Assembly (NCBI GenBank): GCA_004356895.1
Contig: SMWK01000284.1
Coordinates: forward strand, 1 to 35,128
Source: Gammaproteobacteria bacterium
GTDB lineage: Bacteria > Pseudomonadota > Gammaproteobacteria > Pseudomonadales > Azotimanducaceae
Reading direction: 5' to 3'
Length of the DNA: 35,128 bases
The first letter of the stretch is position 1, and every line of letters begins with the position of its first letter. This document shows, piece after piece, positions 28,185 through 35,128 of the stretch. The notes under the pieces were generated by a model. The model saw only the letters and a list, made by a program, of their open reading frames with translations, was not told the DNA's origin and did not search any database. The translations under genes were made by a program, and so were the position numbers.

Positions 28185-28855
28185 CTACTCGCACCTATCT
28201 GCCTCGCCGTGGCCGTATTTCTAAAGGCCAGGCTCGTGCGCTTGCGGAATTTGCTGGCCAATTTCTTGTATCCACCGAGCCAGGCTCGACACCGATACCG
28301 GACTGGTCCACGGTATTTGGGCGTAATGCACCACTCGGTCTGGAGATAGGATTCGGCATGGGTCATGCCCTTGTTCATTGGGGAAAGCAGCATCCCGATT
28401 GGAACCTGCTGGGCATCGATGTCTATCAGCCAGGCATTGGTTCTTTGCTGCTGGGTATGGAGGCGCACAACCTCGTTCACTTACGAATCATCAATGAGGA
28501 AGCGAGCGGCGCGTTAACTGAATTTTTCGATCCAGCCAGCCTGGATGAAGTCCGAATTTATTTCCCCGATCCCTGGCCCAAGAAGCGTCACCACAAGCGG
28601 CGGTTGATTCAGCCGGGGTTTGTAGCCCTGCTTGCTGATCGTATCAAGCCTGGCGGCAGACTCTTGCTGGCGAGCGACTGGCAACCGTATGCCGAATGGA
28701 TGCTCGACGTACTGGATCGCGAATTGGCGCTTACGAATCTGGCGGGACCGGGTCACTTTGCTGAGTGCGACTCTGATCGACCGGTGACAAATTTCGAAGC
28801 GCGCGGTCAAGCGTTGGGTTTTGCGGTCTGGAACCTCGCGTTCAAGCGTCGTTAG
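28181..28855 (+). CDS. trmB: tRNA (guanine46-N7)-methyltransferase
   Basis: TrmB makes m7G46 in the variable loop of tRNAs. The 224-residue protein has RTYLPRRGRISKGQARALAEF at its N terminus, the SAM-binding motif LGLEIGFGMGHALVHWGK and the LGIDVYQPGIGSLL segment. The family signature IYFPDPWPKKRHHKRRLIQPGF follows, and DRPVTNFEARGQALGFAVWNLAFKR closes it. The frame is open to 27914, inside DUF423, but family similarity starts around 28181, so I chose the TTG there, which overlaps the DUF423 stop by 4 bases (TTGA). It converges with hemW. Confidence 0.95.
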   Translation: MTTRTYLPRRGRISKGQARALAEFAGQFLVSTEPGSTPIPDWSTVFGRNAPLGLEIGFGMGHALVHWGKQHPDWNLLGIDVYQPGIGSLLLGMEAHNLVHLRIINEEASGALTEFFDPASLDEVRIYFPDPWPKKRHHKRRLIQPGFVALLADRIKPGGRLLLASDWQPYAEWMLDVLDRELALTNLAGPGHFAECDSDRPVTNFEARGQALGFAVWNLAFKRR

Positions 28856-28904
28856 AGACTTCGCCTTGTCGTCCAGACACCTTGTAATTCGCAACAGGCG
28901 TTGC

Positions 28905-30038
28905 CTACAGGAAACGCTGGATCAATGAATCGAGGTGCCGATACCCTAGCGGAGTGGCGGCCAGTCGCTCCTCGCATACTAAGCCTTGATTAACCAATGT
29001 CTGCCACTGCTCGCTGATGGTTTCGAAGGGAACACCGGTACGTTGTGTGAATAGTTCGAACGACACCCCGTCGGACAGTCGTAATGCGTTCATCATGAAC
29101 TCACCGGCGAGTTCGCACTCTGCCAACCCAAGCTGATTGGTAGCTTCCGGGTTTGCCAGATAGAGTCGCGGTTGGCGCGGTTTGCTTGTGCGTACGATGC
29201 CGGTGGGGCGACTTCGTTTGCCATGGGCGCCAGCACCCGCGCCTAAATAGTCGCCAAACGTCCAGTAGTTGAGGTTGTGAAGGCATTGATGAGACTCCGT
29301 GGCGTAGGCGGAAATTTCATAACGTCGATAGCCGGCGTCGGCCAGCAGCGCATGGCCACGTTTCTCCATACCCTCTACGGCACTTTCGGACGCAAGAATC
29401 GGCGGGCGTCTAGCGAACTCGGTTTTAGGTTCAATGGTCAACTGGTACCAGCTGATATGCTCTGGTGCGAGCGCAATCGCCGAAGTGAGGTCGAAGATGG
29501 CTTCGGATACGGTTTGTTGGGGAAGCGCATACATTAGATCCAGGTTCACGTTTGCGAATCCACCTGTCCGTGCTTTCGCAAAACTCTCACTCGTCTCGAA
29601 AGCTGAGTGGATTCTGCCGAGGCGCTCGAGTTGAACGTTGGAAAAACTCTGTGCTCCCAAAGACAGACGATTTATTCCAGCGGCGCGATACTCTTGGAAG
29701 TTGTGGTATTCGGTAGTACCCGGATTTGCCTCCATGGTCACTTCTGCGTTGGGGACCATAACGTCGCTCAGACTGTCTAACAGCTCCGCAAACGCCCCAG
29801 GTGAAAACAGACTTGGTGTGCCACCGCCGAAAAAAACGCTCTGAATCGAGTTTGCGGGAACATCTTCGAGTTGAATTTCTAGATCCCGTTGCAAAGCACG
29901 AAGGTAGCCTGCTTCGTCCAGGGTTCCGGACAGCGGGTGAGAATTAAAGTCGCAGTAGGGGCACTTGCGCACACACCATGGAAAGTGTACATAAAGGCTC
30001 AGTGGAATTGTTAGATGAATGGAGCCAGTCTGGTACAT
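28905..30038 (-). CDS. hemW: radical SAM protein HemW (heme chaperone)
   Basis: HemW is a heme-binding radical SAM protein, long misannotated as an oxygen-independent coproporphyrinogen oxidase. The 377-residue protein carries the cluster motif CVRKCPYCDF (CxxxCxxC, Cys22/26/29) after SLYVHFPW. It then shows VFFGGGTPSLF, EANPGTTE, GINRLSLGAQSF and a C-terminal HemW domain (ECELAGEFMMNALRLSDGVSFELFTQRTG). True coproporphyrinogen dehydrogenase HemN has an extra cysteine directly after this motif; here the motif ends CDF. The ATG at 30038 lies 28 bases inside the end of rdgB, so the pair is co-transcribed. Length matches E. coli (378). Confidence 0.94.
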   Translation of the reverse strand: MYQTGSIHLTIPLSLYVHFPWCVRKCPYCDFNSHPLSGTLDEAGYLRALQRDLEIQLEDVPANSIQSVFFGGGTPSLFSPGAFAELLDSLSDVMVPNAEVTMEANPGTTEYHNFQEYRAAGINRLSLGAQSFSNVQLERLGRIHSAFETSESFAKARTGGFANVNLDLMYALPQQTVSEAIFDLTSAIALAPEHISWYQLTIEPKTEFARRPPILASESAVEGMEKRGHALLADAGYRRYEISAYATESHQCLHNLNYWTFGDYLGAGAGAHGKRSRPTGIVRTSKPRQPRLYLANPEATNQLGLAECELAGEFMMNALRLSDGVSFELFTQRTGVPFETISEQWQTLVNQGLVCEERLAATPLGYRHLDSLIQRFL

Positions 30039-30607
30039 AACTCTTGAACTGCCTGTCCGCGGTGGCTGATTCGATTCTTGGCCTCTGGCTTGAGCTCAGC
30101 CGAGGTTAGCCCCAGTTCGGAAACAAAAAAAAGTGGGTCGTAGCCAAACCCGTTGGTCCCCTTAGGTTCGGTCGCGATTGTACCGTACCATTGGCCTGTT
30201 GCGATTACCGGCGCAGGATCTTTGGCGTGGCGTAGGAACACGAGCGCACAGTAAAAATGTGCGGATCGAGACTTGCTGGATTTGTTATTGGCAAGCAGCG
30301 CCAGCAGTTTGTCGTTGTTTTCCACATCCGATGCATCGCTTCCGGCGAAGCGAGCCGAATGAATCCCTGGCTCGCCACGCAGAACGTCCACCACCAATCC
30401 CGAGTCATCGCTGAGCGCGGGACAGTTGCTCAAGGCACTAACATGACGGGCTTTCGCAAGAGCGTTCTCGACGAACGTTATCCCGATCTCAGGAACACTC
30501 GCGATGCCGAGTTCCGCTTGCCCGACGAGTTCCAGCGCGAGCGGTTCAAGCAGCGAGCGGAATTCGCTCAACTTACCTTCGTTGTTGGTGGCCAAGACGA
30601 CCTTCAT
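30011..30607 (-). CDS. rdgB: XTP/dITP pyrophosphatase
   Basis: RdgB (Ham1 family) removes non-canonical purine nucleotides such as dITP and XTP, preventing their incorporation into DNA. The 198-residue protein has MKVVLATNNEGKLSEFRSLL, TFVENALAKARHVS, LSDDSGLVVDVLRGEPGIHSARFAG and GTNGFGYDPLFFV, all defining motifs. It ends with AELKPEAKNRISHRGQAVQ. Length matches E. coli (197). The ribosome-binding site before ATG 30607 is weak. It follows metW after a 79-base gap containing two hairpins and overlaps hemW by 28 bases. The rdgB-hemW pairing is widespread. Confidence 0.96.
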   Translation of the reverse strand: MKVVLATNNEGKLSEFRSLLEPLALELVGQAELGIASVPEIGITFVENALAKARHVSALSNCPALSDDSGLVVDVLRGEPGIHSARFAGSDASDVENNDKLLALLANNKSSKSRSAHFYCALVFLRHAKDPAPVIATGQWYGTIATEPKGTNGFGYDPLFFVSELGLTSAELKPEAKNRISHRGQAVQELCTRLAPFI

Positions 30608-30632
30608 GGGGTATCCCGATTCATGGTCTGCT

Positions 30633-30650
30633 GGAAAGTCGGCACTTTCC
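30633..30650 (-). repeat. 7-bp hairpin upstream of rdgB
   Basis: GGAAAGT (30633-30639) and ACTTTCC (30644-30650) pair perfectly around CGGC, 26-43 bases upstream of the rdgB start codon on the minus strand. Together with the neighbouring palindrome at 30668-30685 it fills the metW-rdgB gap with structure. It could be a terminator without a U-tract or a leader element for rdgB. Confidence 0.45.
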
Positions 30651-30667
30651 CGCCGCCCCCGGGAAGC

Positions 30668-30685
30668 ACAATTGTTATCAATTGT
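30668..30685 (-). repeat. AT-rich palindrome directly after the metW stop
   Basis: ACAATTG (30668-30674) and CAATTGT (30679-30685) are perfect inverted repeats around TTAT, one base after the metW stop codon on the minus strand. The symmetric AT-rich form with a short spacer looks as much like a DNA-binding site as an RNA hairpin. Its role is not determined. Confidence 0.45.
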
Positions 30686-30686
30686 T

Positions 30687-31286
30687 TCATCCGCTACGGC
30701 TCCCCAGCCGGTAAAATGCTATCGCGCCAAAAAAATTGGGAAACACATTCATCAAAGGTCGATTGAGATGTTTGGAATCTGCGACAAACCGCTCGATGAT
30801 TCGAACGCCTTTTTCTCGACAAAGTCGCTCGAAGTCACGGAACGTGCATAGATGAATGTTGGGTGTGTCGTACCATGAATAAGGCAGGTGTTGGGCAACC
30901 GGCATCTTACCGCGCAAGGCAATGTGCACACGGCAACGCCAGTTACCGAAGTTCGGAAAGGTGACAATACATTCTTCGCCAATCCGTAACATATCGTCCA
31001 ACATCCGGTCCGGGGCTTTGACTGACTGTAAAGTCTCCGTCATTACGACCATGTCGAAGCTGTTGCTCGCGAAGTTACCGAGGCCCTGATCGAGGTCCTG
31101 CTCTATTACGTTGACACCCTTGTTGATGCAGGTTGTGATTTTGTCGCCATCGATCTCTAGTCCGTACCCGTTAACTTGTTTGGTATTTTGCAGGTGTGCC
31201 AACAATTCGCCTTCGCCGCAGCCAAGATCCAGCACGCGAGCGCCTGGGTTGATCAGATCCGCAATGATAGCGAGGTCAGCGCGCAT
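30687..31286 (-). CDS. metW: methionine biosynthesis protein MetW
   Basis: MetW is a class I methyltransferase-like protein encoded beside metX in many proteobacteria and thought to support homoserine acyltransferase activity. The 199-residue protein begins [32 protein letters not shown], with the SAM-binding GxGxG-like loop. It continues with [56 protein letters not shown] and [20 protein letters not shown], all typical of MetW. Several in-frame ATGs exist (31322, 31298, 31286); I prefer 31286 because MRADL is the usual N terminus. It overlaps the metX stop by 11 bases. rdgB lies downstream. Confidence 0.95.
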   Translation of the reverse strand: MRADLAIIADLINPGARVLDLGCGEGELLAHLQNTKQVNGYGLEIDGDKITTCINKGVNVIEQDLDQGLGNFASNSFDMVVMTETLQSVKAPDRMLDDMLRIGEECIVTFPNFGNWRCRVHIALRGKMPVAQHLPYSWYDTPNIHLCTFRDFERLCREKGVRIIERFVADSKHLNRPLMNVFPNFFGAIAFYRLGSRSG

Positions 31287-32430
31287 CACCGATCTCATGG
31301 TGCAGTTGACCCATATAGGCACTTAGTACTTCGAAATAGCGTGGAATAGGCAACAGGAACGAATCGTGCCCGTGATCCGATTCTATGACTGTACTCGCTA
31401 CATCCTTTCGCGCTTTGACCAATGCGTCAACAATCTCCTTCGATCGTTCCACGGAGAACCGCCAATCCGTAGTAAATGAGATTACGAAGAACTTACATAG
31501 CGCGTTCGACAAAGCGAGCACTAGATCGTCCTGATACACTCGCGCTGGATCGAAGTAATCAAGCGCGCGAGTCATGAGCAGATAAGTGTTTGCGTCGAAT
31601 TGTTTTGAGAACGATCGACCCTGGTGGTTTAGATAACTTTCTACCTGAAACTCCACGTCCTGTCCGAGGCTCAAGTCACCGGACTTGAGTTGCCGGCCAA
31701 ACTTCTGGCGCATGCCATCATCCGAAAGATAAGTTACGTGCCCGAGCATCCGTGCCAACATCAAACCGATATCGGGATTGGTCCCTTGCTCGCGATACTT
31801 ACCGTCGTGGAACTCAGCGTCCGTGAGGATGGCCTGACGGGCGATTTCGTTGAACGCGATGTTCTGAGCGGAGAGTTTTGACGCGCAGGCGATTAGCACC
31901 GCGGCGTGAAGACGATCGGGAAAGTCGATGGCCCATTGCATGGCCTGCATACCGCCGAGGCTACCCCCGATAATCGCTGCAAATTGCCGGATGCCGAGAT
32001 CATCTGCTAATAGCGTCTGACTTCTCACCCAATCGCTGACGGTTACTAACGGGAAATCAGGACCAAACGCCGAACCGGTGCGTGGATTGATCGAGCATGG
32101 TCCGGTGCTGCCGTGACAGCCGCCGAGGTTATTGAGGCTGACCACGTAGAACTGCCGTGTATCGATGGGTTTGCCAGGGCCGATGCAATTGTCCCACCAG
32201 CCCGGCCGGCTCTCGGATACTTCATGAAAGCCCGCGGCATGGTGATGACCAGACAACGCATGACAGACGAGCACGGCGTTGCTGGCCTGGTCATTGAGTT
32301 CACCGTAGGTCTCATAAACCAGCTCGAAGCTTTCGAGCGTTACCCCGCACTGCAGCGCAAACGGTGCTTCGTGCCGATACACTTCAGGTATCACCAGACC
32401 GACGGAATCGGCTCTAGACAGATCGGACAT
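31276..32430 (-). CDS. metX: homoserine O-acyltransferase MetX
   Basis: MetX activates homoserine by acetylation or succinylation at the start of methionine synthesis; I cannot tell which acyl-CoA it prefers. The 384-residue alpha/beta hydrolase shows [34 protein letters not shown], the nucleophile elbow [14 protein letters not shown] (catalytic Ser) and the terminal histidine region [12 protein letters not shown]. Two start codons are possible, 32448 and 32430; neither has a good ribosome-binding site. I prefer [16 protein letters not shown] at 32430, which gives a more usual N terminus. metW overlaps its stop by 11 bases, the standard metXW pair. yggU lies upstream on the same strand. Confidence 0.95.
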   Translation of the reverse strand: MSDLSRADSVGLVIPEVYRHEAPFALQCGVTLESFELVYETYGELNDQASNAVLVCHALSGHHHAAGFHEVSESRPGWWDNCIGPGKPIDTRQFYVVSLNNLGGCHGSTGPCSINPRTGSAFGPDFPLVTVSDWVRSQTLLADDLGIRQFAAIIGGSLGGMQAMQWAIDFPDRLHAAVLIACASKLSAQNIAFNEIARQAILTDAEFHDGKYREQGTNPDIGLMLARMLGHVTYLSDDGMRQKFGRQLKSGDLSLGQDVEFQVESYLNHQGRSFSKQFDANTYLLMTRALDYFDPARVYQDDLVLALSNALCKFFVISFTTDWRFSVERSKEIVDALVKARKDVASTVIESDHGHDSFLLPIPRYFEVLSAYMGQLHHEIGDAR

Positions 32431-32511
32431 CCGTTGACAACCGTGCATAAGGAATCGAGTGGACGGCGGAGTCTAAAACACTGACTCGGCAAGCAGAAGG
32501 GTCAAAAAAGG

Positions 32512-32787
32512 TTAATCAAGGATCTCTGCGGGCACCCTGCCTGGATGATCCACGCGAATCAGCTTTATGCGACTACTTTGTCCGTGTTCGATATGAACCT
32601 CGCTAAATGTGGTGGCGAATGATTTGGCAAGGAATTTCCTGAGTGCGGCGTTGGCTTTGCCGTCAGTTGGAGCGGCGTTGAGTCGCACGACGGCGTGACC
32701 AGCCCTCGGCGTGTCCCAACACGTTGTTTTAGCGCGGGTAATGACCTTACAGGTGAAGCGCACACTGCCTTGCGCCAGAGGTTTCAC
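32512..32787 (-). CDS. DUF167 family protein YggU
   Basis: The 91-residue protein has the DUF167 core: RLNAAPTDGKANAALRKFLAKSF, matching the family pattern AxPxxGxANxxLxxFLAK. The usual VxIExGxxSRxKxIxI part follows as VHIEHGQSSRIKLIRVDHP. The family function is unknown. The frame runs further upstream inside yggT, but the sensible start is the GTG at 32787 (MKPLAQGSVRFTCKVITRAK). It overlaps the yggT stop in a GTGA arrangement and is translationally coupled. yggT-yggU neighbours are common in gammaproteobacteria. Two cysteines early in the sequence (CKVITRAKTTCW) are not an obvious metal site. Confidence 0.88.
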   Translation of the reverse strand: MKPLAQGSVRFTCKVITRAKTTCWDTPRAGHAVVRLNAAPTDGKANAALRKFLAKSFATTFSEVHIEHGQSSRIKLIRVDHPGRVPAEILD

Positions 32788-33335
32788 CGCAAGGCCGTCG
32801 CAAAAATCTGCGGCAGGACGATTTCGATCACGCCGAGGAGCAGGAAAATCAGGATTGGAGAGAAGTCGAGCCCTCCCATGGGTGGCAACAGACGCCTCGC
32901 CGGAGCCAGTACAGGCTCGGTAATCTGCCGCAGCAGAGTCAAAATCGGGTGCTGGCCCCTCGGGGCGATGAAACTGGCGATGATGACGATGAGGATGATC
33001 CACTTGATGCCCGAGACAAACAGCAACATTACTTGCAGCAGGCTAACGACCAGAATCGGGAAAACGGCCAGGGCACTTCCGTTGAGGGAGGCGGTGCTTA
33101 CCAGTAACACGATCTGAGTAATCCATACCGCAACGAGGGCAGCAAAATCCAGATTCTTGTAACCAGGTAATACGACCCTGACTGGGCGCAGCAGAGGGTC
33201 AGTGAACCGCACAATTCCTTGGGAAATGGGGTTGTAGAAGTCGGCCCGGCAGGCTTGCAGCAGAAAGCGTGCGATGAACAGCACCGTGACTAGCTGCAGA
33301 ATAGCCGTGATGAGATAGTAAAAAACTTCGTTCAT
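32784..33335 (-). CDS. YggT family integral membrane protein
   Basis: The 183-residue protein carries two copies of the YggT unit. The first is LFIARFLLQACRADFYNPISQGIVRFTDPLLRPVRVVLPGYKNLDFAALVAVW. The second is IVIIASFIAPRGQHPILTLLRQITEPVLAPARRLLPPMGGLDFSPILIFLLLG. Each has transmembrane helices followed by the conserved amphipathic TDPLLRPVR/TEPVLAPARR segment. Members have been connected with cell shape, osmotic tolerance and, in chloroplasts, cytochrome assembly and nucleoid distribution; the role here is not known. Its ATG overlaps the proC stop by 4 bases and its stop overlaps yggU by 4 bases. Confidence 0.92.
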   Translation of the reverse strand: MNEVFYYLITAILQLVTVLFIARFLLQACRADFYNPISQGIVRFTDPLLRPVRVVLPGYKNLDFAALVAVWITQIVLLVSTASLNGSALAVFPILVVSLLQVMLLFVSGIKWIILIVIIASFIAPRGQHPILTLLRQITEPVLAPARRLLPPMGGLDFSPILIFLLLGVIEIVLPQIFATALR

Positions 33336-34195
33336 GAGTCTCCAGATTCCTCAGCTAATTCCTGCGCGCGTCGGGCTGCCCCGACCACAGCTTGTTTGAT
33401 GCCGCCGCGCACGTTGTTGTTGTCCAGTATAGATATTGCACATTCGGTCGTCCCGCCAGGAGAGGTAACATTCTCACGCAGCGTTGCCGGTGACGGATCA
33501 CCGTTGCGGGCCATACGGGCGGCGCCATAGGCGGTTTCCAGGGTCAAAAACATTGCGGTTTCCCGGTCCAGTCCCAGTTCAACCGCCGCCGCGATCATGG
33601 CTTCCATGAGGTAAAAAAAGTAAGCGGGTCCACTACCGGAGACCGCCGTGACGGCATCTAGCTGCGCTTCATCGGTTAGCCACACCACCTTACCGGCGGC
33701 TTCCAGAACCTGTTGCGCGCTAGCATGCTGATCTGGTGTTACGTAGGCATTGGCATACAACGCGGTGACGCCCACACCCAGAAGCGCAGGCGTGTTCGGC
33801 ATACAGCGTACGATGGGTTGCTTCGCACTCGTCCAGGCTTCGAGGCTTGAGATCGGTACGCCCGCGGCAATGGAGATCAAGAGTTGAGTTGCGCCACGGA
33901 TCGTCAGGCCTTTGAGTACCGCACCGAGCACCTGGGGTTTCACCGCAGCCACGATCACGCCTGCCCCTGCAACGGCGGTGGCGTTTGCGGCGTAGGTGGC
34001 AACACCGAGCGCTTCTATGACGTTTCGTTGCTCGACAGATGGGTCGCTGGCGCAAATATCGGCCGGGGCGTGGCCACTTGCGATCAATCCGCTGATCAGG
34101 CTGCGCGCCATGTTACCTGCACCAATGAAGGCGATGCGAGTGGTGTCGCGTTTATCGTTTTCCTGTCTATCGTTCAAGGAGCCTTCAGCTTCCAT
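33332..34195 (-). CDS. proC: pyrroline-5-carboxylate reductase
   Basis: ProC makes proline from pyrroline-5-carboxylate with NAD(P)H. The 287-residue protein shows the Rossmann loop IAFIGAGNMARSLISGL, the AVKPQ strand end, RCMPNTPALLGVGVTALYAN, SGSGPAYFFYLMEAM and the C-terminal signature NVTSPGGTTECAI. The first 19 residues (MEAEGSLNDRQENDKRDTT) are not part of the family fold and are hydrophilic. The first six are encoded by the last copy of a 23-bp tandem repeat that runs in from yggS. The repeat also supplies the GAGGG ribosome-binding site. A 14-codon out-of-frame reading frame (34218 to 34174) starts upstream and overlaps the proC start. Length exceeds E. coli ProC (269) partly because of this extension. 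yggT overlaps its stop. Confidence 0.96.
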   Translation of the reverse strand: MEAEGSLNDRQENDKRDTTRIAFIGAGNMARSLISGLIASGHAPADICASDPSVEQRNVIEALGVATYAANATAVAGAGVIVAAVKPQVLGAVLKGLTIRGATQLLISIAAGVPISSLEAWTSAKQPIVRCMPNTPALLGVGVTALYANAYVTPDQHASAQQVLEAAGKVVWLTDEAQLDAVTAVSGSGPAYFFYLMEAMIAAAVELGLDRETAMFLTLETAYGAARMARNGDPSPATLRENVTSPGGTTECAISILDNNNVRGGIKQAVVGAARRAQELAEESGDS

Positions 34196-34260
34196 AAAAG
34201 AGCCCTCAGCGTCTGCATAAAAGAGCCGTCAGCGTCTGCAAAATAGAGCCCTCAGCTTCT
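34179..34260 (-). repeat. 23-bp tandem repeat bridging yggS stop and proC start
   Basis: Copies begin at 34179 (21 bp, two bases shorter), 34200 (23 bp), 34223 (23 bp) and 34246 (partial, at least 15 bp). Each opens with GAGCC(T/C/G)TCAGC on the plus strand. On the coding (minus) strand a unit reads about GACGCTGAGGGCTCTTTTATGCA, so each copy carries a GAGGG-like ribosome-binding site and an ATG or degenerate start. The yggS terminal codons and stop lie in one end copy. The real proC ATG and its first codons lie at the other end. The two middle copies are nearly identical (19 of 23), so the duplication looks fairly recent. Confidence 0.85.
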
Positions 34261-34929
34261 CGGTCCGAATATCGCGGTGCCGATGCGTACATGGGTCGCG
34301 CCAGCGGCGATTGCTTCGCGAAAGTCCCCGCTCATCCCCATGGAAAGTGTATCCCACTCGTTTGCCAGCGGGCGCAATGAAGCGAAGATCTCCGCTAGCC
34401 GTGCGTAGCTCTTAGCGGGGTCTGAGGAGCGTTCAAGCATGGTCATCAGCCCGCGCACCCTGATCCTCGGGAGATCCATCAAAACACGAAGCAATTGGGA
34501 TGTGTCCGCTGGGGCCACACCGGCCTTGTTCGGGTCTTCGTCGATGTTCACCTGAATGCAGAGGTTGAGCATTTTGCCTTCGGGACACTGCTCGCTCAAT
34601 CGACGGGCGATTTTTACCCGATCTATCGTATGTATCCAATGAAAGTATGTCGCAATTGCGCGGGTTTTGTTTGACTGGATCACCCCGATGAAATGCCAAC
34701 GCAAACCGAGATGGGCCAACGCCTCGATCTTGGGAATGGCTTCTTGCAGGAAGTTTTCACCGAAATCCGCAATTCCTGAGGACGCCGCTATGGCGATGTC
34801 GGATGCAGGCTTTCGCTTCGAGACGGCAATCAGGCGGATATCCTCAGGACTGCGATCCGCAGAACGGGCTGCTTGGGTGATGGCCTCCATGGCCGCCTCG
34901 ATGTTTTCGGAGATGGAGCGCAAAGCCAT
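34252..34929 (-). CDS. PLP-binding protein YggS/PROSC family
   Basis: This 225-residue protein is the pyridoxal-phosphate homeostasis protein of the YggS family, a single-domain TIM-barrel PLP carrier. The PLP lysine is at about residue 38 (LIAVSKRKPASDI). The family motifs FGENFLQEAIPKIEAL, WHFIGVIQSNKTRAIA, IHTIDRVKIA, LCIQVNIDEDPNKAG, RGLMTM and LSMGMSGDFREAIAAGATHVRIGTAIFG are present. It precedes proC on the same strand and diverges from pilT; pilT-yggS-proC-yggT is a conserved order in Pseudomonas-like genomes. Its last two sense codons and stop lie within a tandem repeat. Confidence 0.95.
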   Translation of the reverse strand: MALRSISENIEAAMEAITQAARSADRSPEDIRLIAVSKRKPASDIAIAASSGIADFGENFLQEAIPKIEALAHLGLRWHFIGVIQSNKTRAIATYFHWIHTIDRVKIARRLSEQCPEGKMLNLCIQVNIDEDPNKAGVAPADTSQLLRVLMDLPRIRVRGLMTMLERSSDPAKSYARLAEIFASLRPLANEWDTLSMGMSGDFREAIAAGATHVRIGTAIFGPRS

Positions 34930-35080
34930 AGTGCCAACGGTGTCTCAGATTTCGCACGCCTCTACGGTGGAAGCGATTAGAGCGTGGTTTATCAGTAACT
35001 TAGATAATACTATAGGTAAGTCCGGCGTGGGCTTAGCTTGATGGGCAGCGGCGGGCAAAAGAGGTAGACAAGGACAGCCA

Positions 35081-35128
35081 ATGGATATCACCGAACTAAT
35101 AGCGTTCAGCGCACAACAAGGCGCTTCC
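35081..35128 (+). CDS. pilT: type IV pilus retraction ATPase PilT, 5' end only
   Basis: Only 16 codons are in the window: MDITELIAFSAQQGAS. This closely matches the start of PilT (MDITELLAFS-K-GASDLHLSAG), the hexameric ATPase that retracts type IV pili for twitching motility. AAGGA about 8 bases upstream supports ATG 35081. The divergent partner yggS fits the conserved pilT-yggS-proC order. The 151-base region between yggS and pilT should hold both promoters; AT-rich sequence with TAGATAATACTATAGG-like character at about 35004-35019 is the likely site, but no clear -35 is seen. Confidence 0.85.
   Translation, partial: MDITELIAFSAQQGAS

Noticed and set aside
32431-32511. Possible MetJ box or SAM riboswitch upstream of metX
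   Set aside because: No tandem AGACGTCT-like boxes and no SAM riboswitch core could be seen; only a TTGACC hexamer and a weak 5-bp hairpin are present.
34179-34260. Short regularly spaced repeats considered as a CRISPR remnant
   Set aside because: The copies are directly adjacent 23-bp units without unique spacers, lie between two housekeeping genes, and no cas gene is present.

Overview
The window is a stretch of conserved, housekeeping-rich chromosome from a gammaproteobacterium. The evidence is the gene content and order: coaBC-algC-argB-slmA, rpmB-rpmG-mutM, ftsY-ftsE-ftsX-rpoH, and metX-metW-rdgB-hemW beside pilT-yggS-proC-yggT-yggU. These blocks closely resemble the Pseudomonas arrangement, and SlmA and stand-alone AlgC-type mutases fit the same class. 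Base composition looks moderately GC-rich. I cannot assign a genus. Genes are tightly packed: no gap exceeds about 150 bases, and I see no tRNA, rRNA, insertion sequence, prophage, CRISPR array or defence island. || Layout. 1-560: 3' end of a crotonase-family gene. 578-5758: amidohydrolase, ubiA, a divergent rubredoxin and dicarboxylate symporter pair, and an HDOD-domain protein. 5883-12455: a long minus-strand run yicC-gmk-rpoZ-spoT-ridA-recG (GMP kinase, RNA polymerase omega, (p)ppGpp metabolism, repair). ridA carries an apparent one-base frameshift. 12617-14670: rph, pyrE and an exported coiled-coil protein on the plus strand. 14732-20163: minus-strand coaBC-algC-argB-slmA, with an AlgC that has a large membrane-anchored N-terminal extension and without the dut gene that usually lies between coaBC and algC. 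20276-22815: radC, rpmB, rpmG, mutM and a small exported protein. 22900-24007: rsmD-coaD on the minus strand. 24091-28855: ftsY-ftsE-ftsX, rpoH, a DUF423 membrane protein and trmB. 28905-34929: minus-strand yggS-proC-yggT-yggU, then metX-metW, rdgB and hemW. 35081 onward: the first 16 codons of pilT. || Many genes are translationally coupled: 4-base overlaps at yicC/gmk, proC/yggT, yggT/yggU and DUF423/trmB; abutting ftsY/ftsE and rph/pyrE; longer overlaps at rpoZ/spoT and rdgB/hemW. || I found no new multi-gene system. The observations worth a second look are small and non-coding or architectural: the ridA frameshift in a homopolymer; a 23-bp tandem repeat that runs from the yggS stop codon through the proC start and duplicates its ribosome-binding-site/start module; strong inverted repeats around the rpoZ and rph promoters that share a short core; a 15-bp hairpin after recG; a hairpin inserted between ftsE and ftsX; and the AlgC fusion.
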